A stretch of DNA of 64,000 nucleotides from positions 431,353 through 495,352 of the forward strand of contig NW_015971552.1 in assembly GCF_000182565.1 (NCBI RefSeq), given 5' to 3'. A program made the position numbers and the translations under genes. The notes under the pieces are model-generated. The model was not told the origin of the DNA, did not search any database, and saw only the letters and a program-made list of their open reading frames with translations. This document shows positions 45,293-55,193 of this stretch, one piece after another; position 1 is the stretch's first letter; the number at the start of each line of letters is the position of its first letter. Source of the DNA: Spizellomyces punctatus DAOM BR117 (Eukaryota; Chytridiomycota; Chytridiomycetes; Spizellomycetales; Spizellomycetaceae).

Positions 45293-48031
45293 CTAACGGA
45301 CCTTCTTCTTTGGTGTAGCACCAGCGAGCGGTGCTGACGCGCGAGACCAGGTTTTAGGTCGATCTGTGCTGTTCTTCACCAGAGGTCGCGGCTTTACGCC
45401 ATGAGCACCGCCTCTGGACCAAATGCTGGCCCTTCGCTGCTTCTTGCCGAATGTAGATACAAGACGGCGTGCAGCTGTTTGTAAATCTGCCTGTAAGGAT
45501 GCAGCATTTCCGGCGAGGGCCTACAGACTATGCATAAGCCACGCTGTTGCAGCAAGCACAGAAATCGCCAACAGTACCTCAAAGAGCAAAAAGTTCTCAG
45601 CCATGTCCAAGATGGAGAGGATCTCTCCATTCATGCCTGCAGAATCAACCGCGGCCCACTCTGCAAATGCGTAGAGCTCATCGCATACAACGAACATGCA
45701 GAAAAAGCGAACGGTGTAGTCTCGGATAACGTGGAATGGTACAGCAATCTGAGCAAATCCGTGTTTGAGCTCCTTGGACGGCGCGATGTTCTGTGCTTCC
45801 AGATGCACACACGTCTTCTTGACCAAGGATCGAATTTGTGCTATTGCACACTATCGAAAGTTCAAATGTCAGAGATAACTATTTAGGCTTCCATTTGGCT
45901 GAGAGGAACTCTCAACCATTGCAGTAATAGCAGTGATGAACTTCGACAGATGCCCCAAAGAGATTCTCTTTGGGGTGTCCGACATTGAATAATGAAAGTA
46001 AAACTTGATAGTACCTTGGTCGCCGCAATGAAGTCTCCATCACGTTTGTCACGGGAAGATTTGTAGCCGAAATTCTCACCCACCCCAATTTCATCAGTAC
46101 CCAGAAAGTAGTCGAAATCAACCTTCTTTCCGCCGCTGGTAGTGGATTGTCGTCTTTTCTTGTCCTCGTCATCGGCGCGCGAACATCCTTCACCACTGGC
46201 GAGAGCAGGTGAGCACAGTCAGTATCGATGATATGTCAATTGCGGTGTCATTACTTACTAACGTACTCCTGCGTTCGGCAATTTGGCAAAAGGGACAACA
46301 TAGTAGATGTCAATGGTCCTCTCCGTGGGGTTCTGTGGACAGTTCGCAATGTCGGCGCTGAGGTAGCAGCAGGGTTAATGGCATCAAAGGTGAGAGAAGC
46401 TCTCACTGAAACTGAGATACCATTCAACCAATTTTCTGCAGATCCAGATAGTCATCTCGTCGTCCTTATCCATCTGCCTGGCGTCATTTTCCAACTTGCT
46501 CCAAATCTCACGAGTTTCATTGCACTCTTCAGCGGCAGAATCCTCCGATGTTTGAGATGTATGGTCTTCGTCGTCTTCAGAGAGTATCCTCTCTGTGAGG
46601 TTCCGAAGAGACCGCTTCAGTAAGTCAATGAGACCTGCAGTACCATGGACCATTATGGTTCTCGCGAGAACAGAGACATCTCTGTTCAGCTCATGACATT
46701 CCAGGAGTGTTCGCATCACTGACAACAGCGCCACAGCTGAGGAACTCAGCTTTGCACTAGCGCGATTCATGATCCGCTCGAATTGACTCACAAGCTGCTG
46801 GTGGGTGGTGTAGTCGACAAATTCCGTAGCTCTTTCATTATCATCCAAAGGGTAATCGGGGTCATGATCTCGTAAGTCCAGCGCTGACCAGAAGAGAGTA
46901 CTTACAACTTAAGATTAGACAATGAAGTAATCTTAGGGAAACAGTTTGCAAGTACCTTGTTGCTTTATGCTCCTTTCGAAAGTTGATCATTGCCGATATC
47001 GCCTTCTCAAAAACTGTATTCATCTGCGTTGTAGGTAGTGGGGGTGGTACTTCCACTTCATCACGACAAGTGCCCGAGGCGTCCAATCGCAGTGGTCCAT
47101 GAAGAGCGTTCTCTTCATGTTCGTCCCCCAACTTCCTCTTCAGAAAAGTACCGGACGCGTTCAAACGCAGTGTTTCATGAAGAGCGTTCTCTTCATGCTC
47201 TTTCTCCAACTCTATCTTCTGATATGTACCCAAGGCGTCCATACGCAGTGGTTCATGAAGAGAGTTCTCTTCGCGTTCTTCGTCGAAGGTCCTCTGCGGA
47301 TGCGCATGGGCGATATGGACATGTTCATTTGAGCCGCTGACGTTGTTGATGAATTTACCGCGACTATGTATGCGATAAGTGGTCATGTCGCGTTTTTTAA
47401 GCGTCCGCTGAAGGGACTTATCTAGAGATCTGCAGTATGCCTGCGTGCAGAGAAACAGCGTGAGTTTGACCAGTATCAATGCGCACGGTGAGAGAGAGAG
47501 AGCACATCTCTTAGATGACAGAAGAACCGCCTTTTCAGGGGGCCTAGGATGTGGGGAGGTTCACCGCGAGTGCATCCTGTATCCACGGAACGAATTCCAT
47601 GGATACTCTGCGATCAGAGAACACCGGCCAGCACAAGGCTAGCGAGCGCTGGGGACGAAGCGCATTGCCGGGCAATATGAAACTGCCGGGGTTAGCTTGA
47701 CGCGTTATGCATGGGCATAAGGCGCGCTTGGTCTACAGATAATGGTCTCTCTCTCTCTGTGCGTGTATCAGATCCAAGAACACTAGAGCAAACCCCGCCT
47801 TACCGGATCAATAATCAGTCGTGCAGCTCTCTCTCGTAAATCTTTGGGAAGAGAATCCTCTTCCGCGAAGTTCTTGAGTATCTCAAGGACGTCAGAGACA
47901 GTTGTTCGGTTCGTAGGAGGAAGTGGGCAATCCAGGAAGAGCGCTTGCACAACAGATTTTGCACTCCAGTCGCGTAAGTCGTTAGCGTGAAAGTATTCTT
48001 TCAAAAATTCCCGTTGAATTGCGCGGGACAT
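45293..48031 (-). CDS. Unknown accessory protein (minus-strand partner), 657 aa
   Basis: Seven coding exons close in phase: 48031-47804, 47440-46956, 46900-46421, 46357-46259, 46195-46015, 45850-45578 and 45520-45293. The leader has a further 88-nt intron (48139-48052). Exon 1 (MSRAIQREFLKEYFHANDLRDWSAKSVVQALF...) is a small helical domain shared with the fragment at 49728-49940. Exon 2 has three copies of a 25-aa repeat around LHEPLRMDALGTYQK / LHETLRLNASGTFLK / LHGPLRLDASGTC. Exon 3 is helical and acidic. Exon 5 has DDEDKKRRQS. The C-terminus is basic (GKKQRR, then ATPKKKVR at the end), like nuclear localisation signals. The junction 45577-45521 removes an in-frame TAG. No known family is seen; a nuclear protein is inferred. 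Intron 1 is a full copy (E) of the repeated intron. Internal introns beyond the first were chosen on phase and should be confirmed by cDNA. Confidence 0.6.
47441..47803 (-). repeat. Repeated intron, copy E (intron 1 of the 657-aa gene)
   Basis: The copy is 363 nt on the minus strand, GTAAGGCGGGGTTTGC to CTGCACGCAG. It separates codon-phase-0 exons ending ARLIIDP and beginning AYCRSLDKS, so it is a true intron here. It is nearly identical to copy D over its whole length. Confidence 0.85.
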
Positions 48032-48051
48032 GGGCTAACGGAGATATGTGA

Positions 48052-48139
48052 CTACACGCAGAGATAGAGCGTGAGTTTGACCAGCATTTGGCAGAGAGAG
48101 ATTCTCTCTCTGTGTGTGTGTAGGAAAACCCTGCCTTAC
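48052..48139 (-). repeat. Repeated intron, copy F (88-nt short form, leader intron)
   Basis: This copy has the same donor end (GTAAGGCAGGG) and the same acceptor end (TGGTCAAACTCACGCT to GCGTGTAG) as the long copies. The inside is replaced by one perfect palindrome at 48092-48112 made of the element's own GA and CT runs. It lies 20 nt upstream of the start codon at 48031. Confidence 0.75.
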
Positions 48140-48179
48140 CTCCACTACATGCAGCGAAGCGACGATGGTGGAGGTTATG

Positions 48180-48260
48180 ACCTACGCGCGTAAGGGGTAA
48201 GTTCGGACACGTGAGACTCCGCTCCGTCCGATGACACCCCAACACATGTTTTGCATAACC
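48180..48260 (-). promoter_or_regulatory. Promoter-like block shared with 43380-43475
   Basis: The block contains CACGTG (E-box) within GGACACGTGAGACTC and the text CTCCGTCCGATGACACCC, conserved in order between the two loci. It lies just upstream of the leader exon of the 657-aa gene. A promoter role is inferred from place and conservation. Confidence 0.4.
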
Positions 48261-48544
48261 AAGTTGACAATCTAGATATAAATGCAGAGTTTCTCTGCAT
48301 ATGGTCCAGCTTGCGGTATTGGCATCATTCAACTGTGAGCAGAGCTTCTCTGCGCATTGTCCAGCGGGTGGGTGTTGTGTGTAGCATTTATTTGCCGTCA
48401 TTGGACTGTACAGTACAGTACAACTATATCGACTATTTCATCGGACAGATAACGGGAACATAGCAGAAACACTTGTCCGATCAAAAACTCGATACTGGTT
48501 GTAATGGGGAGTACCCCGCTGATGTAACACCCCGTAACTCTACT

Positions 48545-49240
48545 AACTATTTAGGCTTCCATCTGGTGAGAGGAACTCTCAACCATTGCAGTAAATTTTC
48601 ATCTCTATTTCGAGAATGAAGGCGTTGTTCTCCCAGCGTGATTGTTACTTCGGTGTCCGTTGTCGCCACTAAAATGTTGCCGTCTGTGCGGCACACGAAT
48701 CCGTACAGCCTCGCAACCAAGGCCCTGTACACCGAGTATCGTCGATTTGATCGGAGAGAAACTCTCGGAAGAAGAATGCCCGCAAGGAAAGCAAACCAAA
48801 AGAACTGCAGCGGACATCGAATAGGATCTTCACGCATCATACTGAATAGAGACCGTCGATCTCTCTGAGCCCTTCTTGGTAACTATCACAAAAACAGAAG
48901 CATGTTTCCAGATTTACATGATTGACAACGAATCTTTGCCTTCCACGTCAGCAATGAGTATCTCATTGATGTCGCCGGGGTACTCCAAGGCAAAGCCGCG
49001 AAAATCTACGTTATGATACCAATCTACTGAATGTGATGGCGTGCGGAGGACGGGTATCGTCGAACGATATATACGTCCTGTCAGCGTAGGCCCGGTTCAA
49101 TAATGTATGAGGCGCTACACCGGCTGTGATTGGAGAGTATCTCTCCATGGATTGCAGGCAAGTAAAGATCATATGCAACATCAATGAGTTCCTCATTGCT
49201 GATGCAACAGACTAGGTGGCACGGATATACATCGGTTGAC
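48545..49240 (+). pseudogene. Scrambled copy of the 330-aa gene
   Basis: The copy starts like the intact one: the shared leader (TTTAGGCTTCCATCTGG, a TGAGAG hairpin, AACCATTGCAGTAA), then TTTCATCTCTATTTCGAGAATGA-like text. The block 48618-48703 then reads as the reverse complement of 44085-44165 (minus strand GFVCRTDGNILVATTDTEVTITLGE). Forward order resumes (KQTKRTAADIE) with a premature stop. The block about 48845-49085 is again inverted, matching 44690-44765 and 44826-45005 in reverse order. Forward text returns at 49085 (NNVWGATPAVIG-like frame lost, then the stop region). The gene cannot encode the protein. Confidence 0.8.
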
Positions 49241-49439
49241 TTGCAAAAAATGTGCTCTCAGTGAAGTTCCCGAAGTTACGGATCTATTTTGCCGACTTCC
49301 CTTAGCTACATTGTTCTATAAATTAGAGGCTGTTCACCTTGGAGACCTGCTGCGGTTATGAGTACGACTAGGTGTGAAGATAGGATAGTGAAATGTAAAA
49401 TAAAGCAATAATCTTCTACACCGGTTCTTGAGTTTCCAA

Positions 49440-49940
49440 GGCATGCTATTCGGGAGAGAATCTCTTCCCGACAGGATCTAACGGACCTTGTTCTTTGGTG
49501 TAGCACCTCGCTGCATCCTCTAAACATGGAACCAATTGCAACATACTTTGGCACCCCAGCATATCGGCCAGCACAAGGATCGCGGGCACACGAAGAGGGC
49601 AATTGGAAACTGCCGAGGTCGCTTGAGGCGTTGTGCAGATGCACAAGGTGCGCCCACTCCAACAGCAATGGTCTCCTACAATCTATGTGTGTATCAGATA
49701 AGGACACTGAAGCAAACCCCGCCTTACTTCACAAACAGCCAGTCCCGCAGCTTTCTGTCGCCGCTCTATTGAAAGAGAGGTCGCTTTCTCATGGTCCTTG
49801 AGCACCTCAAGGATTTCTGGGACACTGTAGATCTTGAGAGGACCCTCCGATAACATCACTTTAGCTACAGTTCTCATATCCCAGGCGTCTAAATGAGCAG
49901 TACAAAAGTAGTCTTTTAGAAAGCTGTTAAGGGATGACAT
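49440..49940 (-). pseudogene. Truncated paralogue of the 657-aa gene
   Basis: Exon 1 (49940-49728, 71 codons: MSSLNSFLKDYFCTAHLDAWDMRTVAKVMLSEG...) matches exon 1 of the intact gene and stops at the same phase-0 splice donor GTAAGGCGGGG. The intron that follows (copy G, 49727 to about 49505) is cut inside. It runs directly into the 3' end of the last exon (ATPKNKVR and a stop at about 49483), so all middle exons are deleted. A hairpin at 49770-49790 sits at the same place as the one at 47847 in the intact gene. Confidence 0.7.
49505..49727 (-). repeat. Repeated intron, copy G (truncated)
   Basis: This copy keeps the donor end (GTAAGGCGGGGTTTGCTTCA) and the middle, including a degraded inner palindrome near 49525. 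The acceptor end is lost by fusion to the last exon of the gene. Confidence 0.7.
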
Positions 49941-50028
49941 GCGAACAGGACAACGATGGAGAGGAGAGAAAGGGCAAGACGCATAAAATATATTCCAAAT
50001 TGACAGCCTAGAAATGAATCAACTATAA

Positions 50029-53000
50029 CTATTTAGACCTTTTCATTCGCACTCTAGGTGGTGGGACCGGATGCAGCTTGATTGGCTCTTCTTCGTCCAA
50101 AAGTTCATCCGTCACATCATCTTCACCCTCTCCAGGCTCGCCATTCTGTCGATATTTGCGGACAACTTCATTCTTCCTATTCTCCAATTCCCATTCCAAA
50201 ACAATCGCCTTCCGCCTCTCTGTTTCCCAATCCACCCACCTTCGTCTTGGTACATCGGTTGCACCATCTTTCTCTCCCTCTCCCGCGGCTCCATGGCCCG
50301 ATTTATCTCCTGCGCCTTCACCAGCAACTTTGCGTGTCTGTCCCCAGGAAAAGTCGTCAAAATGCCAAAAAGCATAGACGGGAAGGACAAAATTCCAAAT
50401 GGGAAGGGCGAGAAGGTAGATGAGCATCCAATAGATGTAGACCCGTCTTTTGGTGGTGAGCATTATGAGGATGGCGGGGAGACCAAGGATAGCTGCTAAA
50501 AGGCCTAGTGGGATCCAAGGTACTTCTGGACTGACCCCTGCCATAACTAGGAGGAGGCTAGTAGGGGATGCAGTTGAGTTTAGGTAGCGTATGATACAGT
50601 GCTGGCCAGAAGTAAAACTTACAGGGTGAAAATGATGGCTGCAGGCAATACCACTGTCCCAATCAGCTCCAACATGATGACAAACTGCATCGAAAAGCAA
50701 AACACTCCACATAGTTCCCGAACCAGGACCAATTCCAGCAGATTGTGTATGGTAGAATTGATCCATCGGCGCCGTTGGGACAACAAGACTTTGAACTCAG
50801 CGGGAACCACAGTTTTGCAGAATGCTCGCGGAACGAATATCTGCTTTCGGTGTGGAAATGTCCCCAACATGAGTGTCGTCAAAAAGCGGTCTTCACCGAG
50901 AAGAAGCAGATTCTTTTTATGAAGCGTATCGACTCGGTTCTCAGAGTAGGTTGCAACAATGTCTGGATTGCAGAGGATGGGCACCCAGTATCCATCACCC
51001 TTTGGAGCTTTGATACGGTACATGCAGAAGCATCCTGGCAAGCATGTAACTCCTCCAAAAACAGATTCGAATGCTTTTGCAAGGTGATGCGATAGGTAAT
51101 ATTCAAATACTTGAATCCGGGAGACCCAGCTTTCCGACTTGTTCGCAATACGGGTTTCACCGCATAAGCCCATCACCATCGGATCGGACACCATGGAGGC
51201 CACCATTCTGGCCAAAGAATCGGGAGCAACTTTTGTGTCGGCGTCTACCATAAGGACAATTTCAAACATGTCGGGTGTGACTCCCATCAAGTAATGAATC
51301 TTTTGGAACAAGTCATAATCGAGAGGTGCCATGGGATCGTCAAAGGTCACTTTTTGGAAGAAAGACATCAGGATGATTTGACTGTCCCTCTTCCCTCGGT
51401 TTCCAGGTTTTGGTTGATCGGCTTCCTCTGGTGTCCCGCATTTGACGACCAAAATCGTGGGTATACATCGACCATTACTATTATACCATGCAACGTAAAC
51501 TTGCGCCATGTTGTGCCGTTTGGTCCCTTCCGAGATAGCAACATATGACATGGGTGCGGGCGGTGTGGGCCAATTCTTGTCCATTTCCAGCATATCGATG
51601 ATGATTTCGGGTGTGGATTTGTCGTTACCACTTCCAGTGATTAGCCCATCGGCAACAATGAACATCAGCTTGTGATCATCTGAATAAGTCGTGTTCGCCA
51701 GAGAGTCCATAGTATTACGGAGACCTTCTTCGCCTTCTGAATAGGCCGTTACAAGCATCACCGTATATACTTCTAAACCGTAGGGAGAACTGTAAGTAGA
51801 TGGGGACTTGGAAACGGCAGACCCGGCCAGCGGTCCCGACCAGCCAGGCATGTGACGCCGAAGATCGTCATTCGACTGCTGTTCATTCCGTGCTGAAGGA
51901 TGCTTGGACCCCACGAGGGTGTCACCAGAAATATCACTTGCCACTGATTTCCGGCCGTCCAATACATGTAGCGAAGGCGGAACTGAAAGTTCTGGCGAAG
52001 GTCTTGCACTTCCACCGTCCAATTTCCCTTTCATGGGGAACGGTACGATACCCTTGTCTAGAACCTGCCGCCGAAGAGCTGTCTTTGCAGATTGGGCGTG
52101 CTCTTGCTGGAGCTTACCCAGCTGCCAAGATATGAACCAGTCAAAAAGAATCGCCATTGCGAATCGAATGAGCACGACGGATAAAATAATAATCAGAGAA
52201 ACGTAGAGAACTATATCGGACGCAATGCATCCTAGAGTTCTCTCTTCGACCCGCCCGACAGCGTACATGGCTATCAGACATTCTCCCATTCTGATACGAG
52301 AGGGAGACCCACCAAAGATTCTTGATGCATCTTTTCCAAGGTGGGATCTGATGGCCATATCCGTCCAATTTCCAAACAGTTTAACATTGGCGTTAAGGTA
52401 CGGCCTCATGTCCAAAACCCGTTCTTTAAAAGCCATATATGTACTCTGCTCAAATACAATGTCCGGCCATTCGTATGTAACTGGCCCAATTCGTGCGGCA
52501 GGGAATTCCGCAAGGACTCTGGCGACTCGAGTTGGATCATGACAGTGAGTTAATGAAGCTGGAAAAGCAGAAGTGCCACAACTGGGAGCGTAAGGTGCCG
52601 TAAAAAGGTCCTTGCAAGCAGCTGGTGGTGTAGTTGGAGGCCAAAAGTATGGAGTCACATCTACGCCGGTAAGTTGATTGATATGAGTTGTTGGTAGACC
52701 GCCTGTCGTAAACCCAGGTAAGGAATTGTGCCAAGGTAGAATTTTCGACACATCGTATACAATTCCGTTGATAACGAAACGGTGAGGGAAGGTATTGGGG
52801 GTAGAAGCTCTCACGTCATCGATGCCTACAGTTTCCTGAGTCCGACATGCTGTGGCAACGAATCCGTACGTCAAGAATCCCAAGAGTCCGCACATAAAAG
52901 TAATAATGGTACAAAGTGCAACCTTTTCTCTCCAAGCTTGCTGGACCGCGGGATCATGCATCCGTCCAAATCGCTCTATACAGAAAGTAGGTATCCAACA

Positions 53001-53651
53001 GGTAAGTGCTCTGCTAACGATCGTCCACGGGTCGTACTTTTTCTTTTTCTCTTTTAGCATGGTCATGGCTGGCGGTCGTTCGCCATGCTCATCTTGTGCT
53101 CGCTCGGGACGAATCATGATCGAGTTCGCTCGTCTTAATGTCCCGCGTTCAACAGAAGGCGTCGGGGGTGCGCGGGTGTCTAAGAAGATGTGGGATGCAC
53201 TCCCACGACGTATATGGCTAGGGGTGTCCACTTTAACGCTCTTTTGGCGAGTAAGGGCGTTTGAAGCGGGGACCCATGATGAGCTGTGCGAATCTGCCTT
53301 CTGAGAAACGCCTGGAAAAGGTTGTGCGGGAAGTTCCTTTTCTTTTCCCTCGGCGATTTCATTAAGGTTCTCGTAACTTGTTTGATGTGGAAATCCGCTG
53401 CGTTGCTGTAAACTAGTCGTGCCACCATGTCGACTTGGAGAGACAGTAACGGTAGGGATGACTGGTAACTCCTTAGCGCTGGATGACCTTGGTTCCGTTC
53501 TGATCGGGCCTCTCCTAAACGCACTTTCCTCCTGTTCTCGCACAACGGGCTCGTCCTCCGCCTCCTTCTTTCCCCTGGATCTAAGTGGGCTCGCTCTCAT
53601 CCTGTCCGATTCCCGGAAGTTGCAGGATTTGGTCAAACGACGCGGAGCCAA
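50029..53651 (-). CDS. Chitin synthase, class IV (Chs3-like)
   Basis: The 1185-aa product comes from two exons, 53651-50623 and 50557-50029, in phase. The acceptor used is CTACTAG at 50558; the nearer CTCCTAG would break the frame. The N-terminal 190 aa are disordered and basic. Two spans follow ([10 protein letters not shown], then [21 protein letters not shown]), and a cytochrome b5-like region ([19 protein letters not shown]). A further span ([25 protein letters not shown]) leads to the catalytic domain: [72 protein letters not shown] and the product-binding [15 protein letters not shown]-terminal spans and a charged tail close the protein. Length and order match class IV enzymes. There is no myosin motor. 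It is the second chitin synthase in the window. Confidence 0.95.
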
Positions 53652-54035
53652 TCAACACTAACGCACACCTTACTTAATGATCCGTTTTGTTCTATGAAGT
53701 TATTTTTATACGTCTTATGTCATCACTTTGCTCCGCACGCAGTGGCTATTTAACAATGCATCCTCGTGTTGCATCCATCTACCCACATGTCAAAGCAAGA
53801 ACACCAAAAAATTATCGGAGTTGGCTTATGTAAGGAGATGCTACATGTCCCCTCATTGGGGCAAACGTATTCCAGACGTTGAATCGTGCTGTAGTGGCGG
53901 GTAGGATAAAGATGCAGATGTAGTCTGTTACATACAGGGAATGACAGTATCGACATATACGCAAGGGATCCCTAACTGCATCGTGTTCATGATCTACCCA
54001 CGCAAGAACTGTATACTATTGGTCATTCGATAAAA

Positions 54036-54876
54036 TCACTTCCCAGCAACGCCAGCTGTTATTCCCCCAACAACAGGCTGTCTAATAAGCTTTTGCCTCC
54101 TCTCGAAATCGTCTACTCTTGAAATACAAATGTTATTGTCGTGTTCGTTGGAATCCGCATAGCGTCCAAATACGACGCGCTTGGCGGCGATCAAAGGCCA
54201 GTCGGCAAAGGTCTGAATTCCTCCTTCTCGCTTGTGTTGTTCGGGTACTGGAAGGAAAATGTCGTGCTTTCGGTTGTGGGTTGAAGTTTTAGAGGCAGAG
54301 ATGAGGGTTGCAAGGTCATCAGAACCGTAAAGGAGGCCTGTCGAGTTCTGGGAGGGGGAAATGCTTAAAATCGATGGATGATTACTATATAAACGACCTG
54401 ACCTGTACCAATGAAGTAGGCTGCCCAGCAGGTTTATTTGCATGTCGCTCCCGCCTCTTTGCAGCCGCTACGGCGGGGTCGAACCCGGGAAGGACAAAGT
54501 CACGACGTTGAGTTGAGATTAGGTTTGCCCTGCCATTAAATACCAGTTTACACAGTGCATTACACTACAGCAGGTCTTGTGTGAAGCTGGTCAAATACCT
54601 ATCTGCCTTCTTCTGAGCTTCATCATCGATATCCGCAGATCTGGGAATAGGTTTAGCATGAACAGACAGCAGACGTTGACAGATCCTCTCACCTTCTGCC
54701 CTCCTGCCCACGCCGAACCTTGTGTTGTCGTGCAGCTTTCAGGTCCAACTCCTTCTGGGTGTAGTCAGCTCGGAAAGTGGTCAAGTAGTTGAGCTTGAAA
54801 AGGAATCAGAATTCATAGGAAATCTTGCTTCTGAACGCCAAGTGATGGCACTCACTGGGTGCTCGCCACCAAACAT
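54036..54876 (-). CDS. Unknown 200-aa protein in five exons
   Basis: Exons 54876-54856 (21 nt), 54793-54693, 54640-54599, 54529-54403 and 54347-54036 close in phase. The product starts MFGGEHPLNYLTTFRADYTQKELDLKAARQHKVRRGQEGRR and is basic and helical in the first half (FDPAVAAAKRRERHANKPAGQ). It ends RRQKLIRQPVVGGITAGVAGK. It has no signal peptide or membrane span. The opening TTFRADYTQ loosely recalls motifs of small axonemal microtubule proteins, but this is weak. I do not recognise the family. That a clean frame runs through five exons supports a real gene. Confidence 0.55.
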
Positions 54877-55193
54877 GATTCCTAGGAGAGTCAGATGAGA
54901 AAATCGCTTGCGACACACAGATCCAACCCATGTAGCTTGATGTCGGCGCTATGATGCGGCAGGTAATCTCCGAGTTTATCACGAGCACTAATTTTGGGGA
55001 TCTGTTGGTACCAGAGCACAGGCGCGCTTAAACCCCGATGGGCAGACATCGATATATTACAGGAACGTTAGATCATAGTAACAGGGAAACTAACCCAAGT
55101 CTTGCCTTTTCGGACTTCTATCTACGAGATCATGGAGTTCAGAGTTTTCTATCTATGATCATCCAAAAAGAGATATCACAGTACATAAATGAT
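54877..55193. other. Spacer
   Basis: This lies between the unknown 200-aa gene and the stop of the GH26 gene, both on the minus strand. Nothing else is seen. Confidence 0.5.

Larger units (their letters stand above)
44206..49198. repeat. Dispersed palindromes with GAG-N3/4-CTC centre
   Basis: Short stems of 5-12 bp with a 3-4 nt loop recur across the cluster, always with GAG before and CTC after the loop. Examples (start-end, arm length): 44206-44232 (12), 44358-44378 (9), 44407-44424 (7), 44783-44800 (7), 44963-44979 (7), 45040-45056 (7), 45097-45113 (7), 45266-45284 (8), 45612-45630 (8), 45953-45975 (10), 46390-46406 (7), 46578-46595 (7), 46668-46687 (8), 46735-46751 (7), 47098-47119 (9), 47176-47197 (9), 47257-47272 (6), 47847-47864 (7), 48092-48112 (9), 48282-48300 (8), 48339-48353 (6), 48754-48766 (5), 48952-48968 (7), 49131-49147 (7), 49182-49198 (7). 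TGAGAG-GAA-CTCTCA recurs at 44010, 45900 and 48567. They occur in exons, introns and spacers. I did not notice such elements elsewhere in the window. Confidence 0.85.

Noticed and set aside
45521-45577. In-frame TAG (LMHSL-stop) in the 657-aa gene, suggesting stop readthrough or a pseudogene
   Set aside because: A GAG|GTACTG donor at 45577 and CTGTAG acceptor at 45521 remove the stop as a 57-nt phase-0 intron and the frame continues to a basic C-terminus.
54465-54490. tRNA B-box-like GGGTTCGACCCC
   Set aside because: It lies in frame inside a coding exon (VLPGFDPAVAA) and no cloverleaf forms around it.
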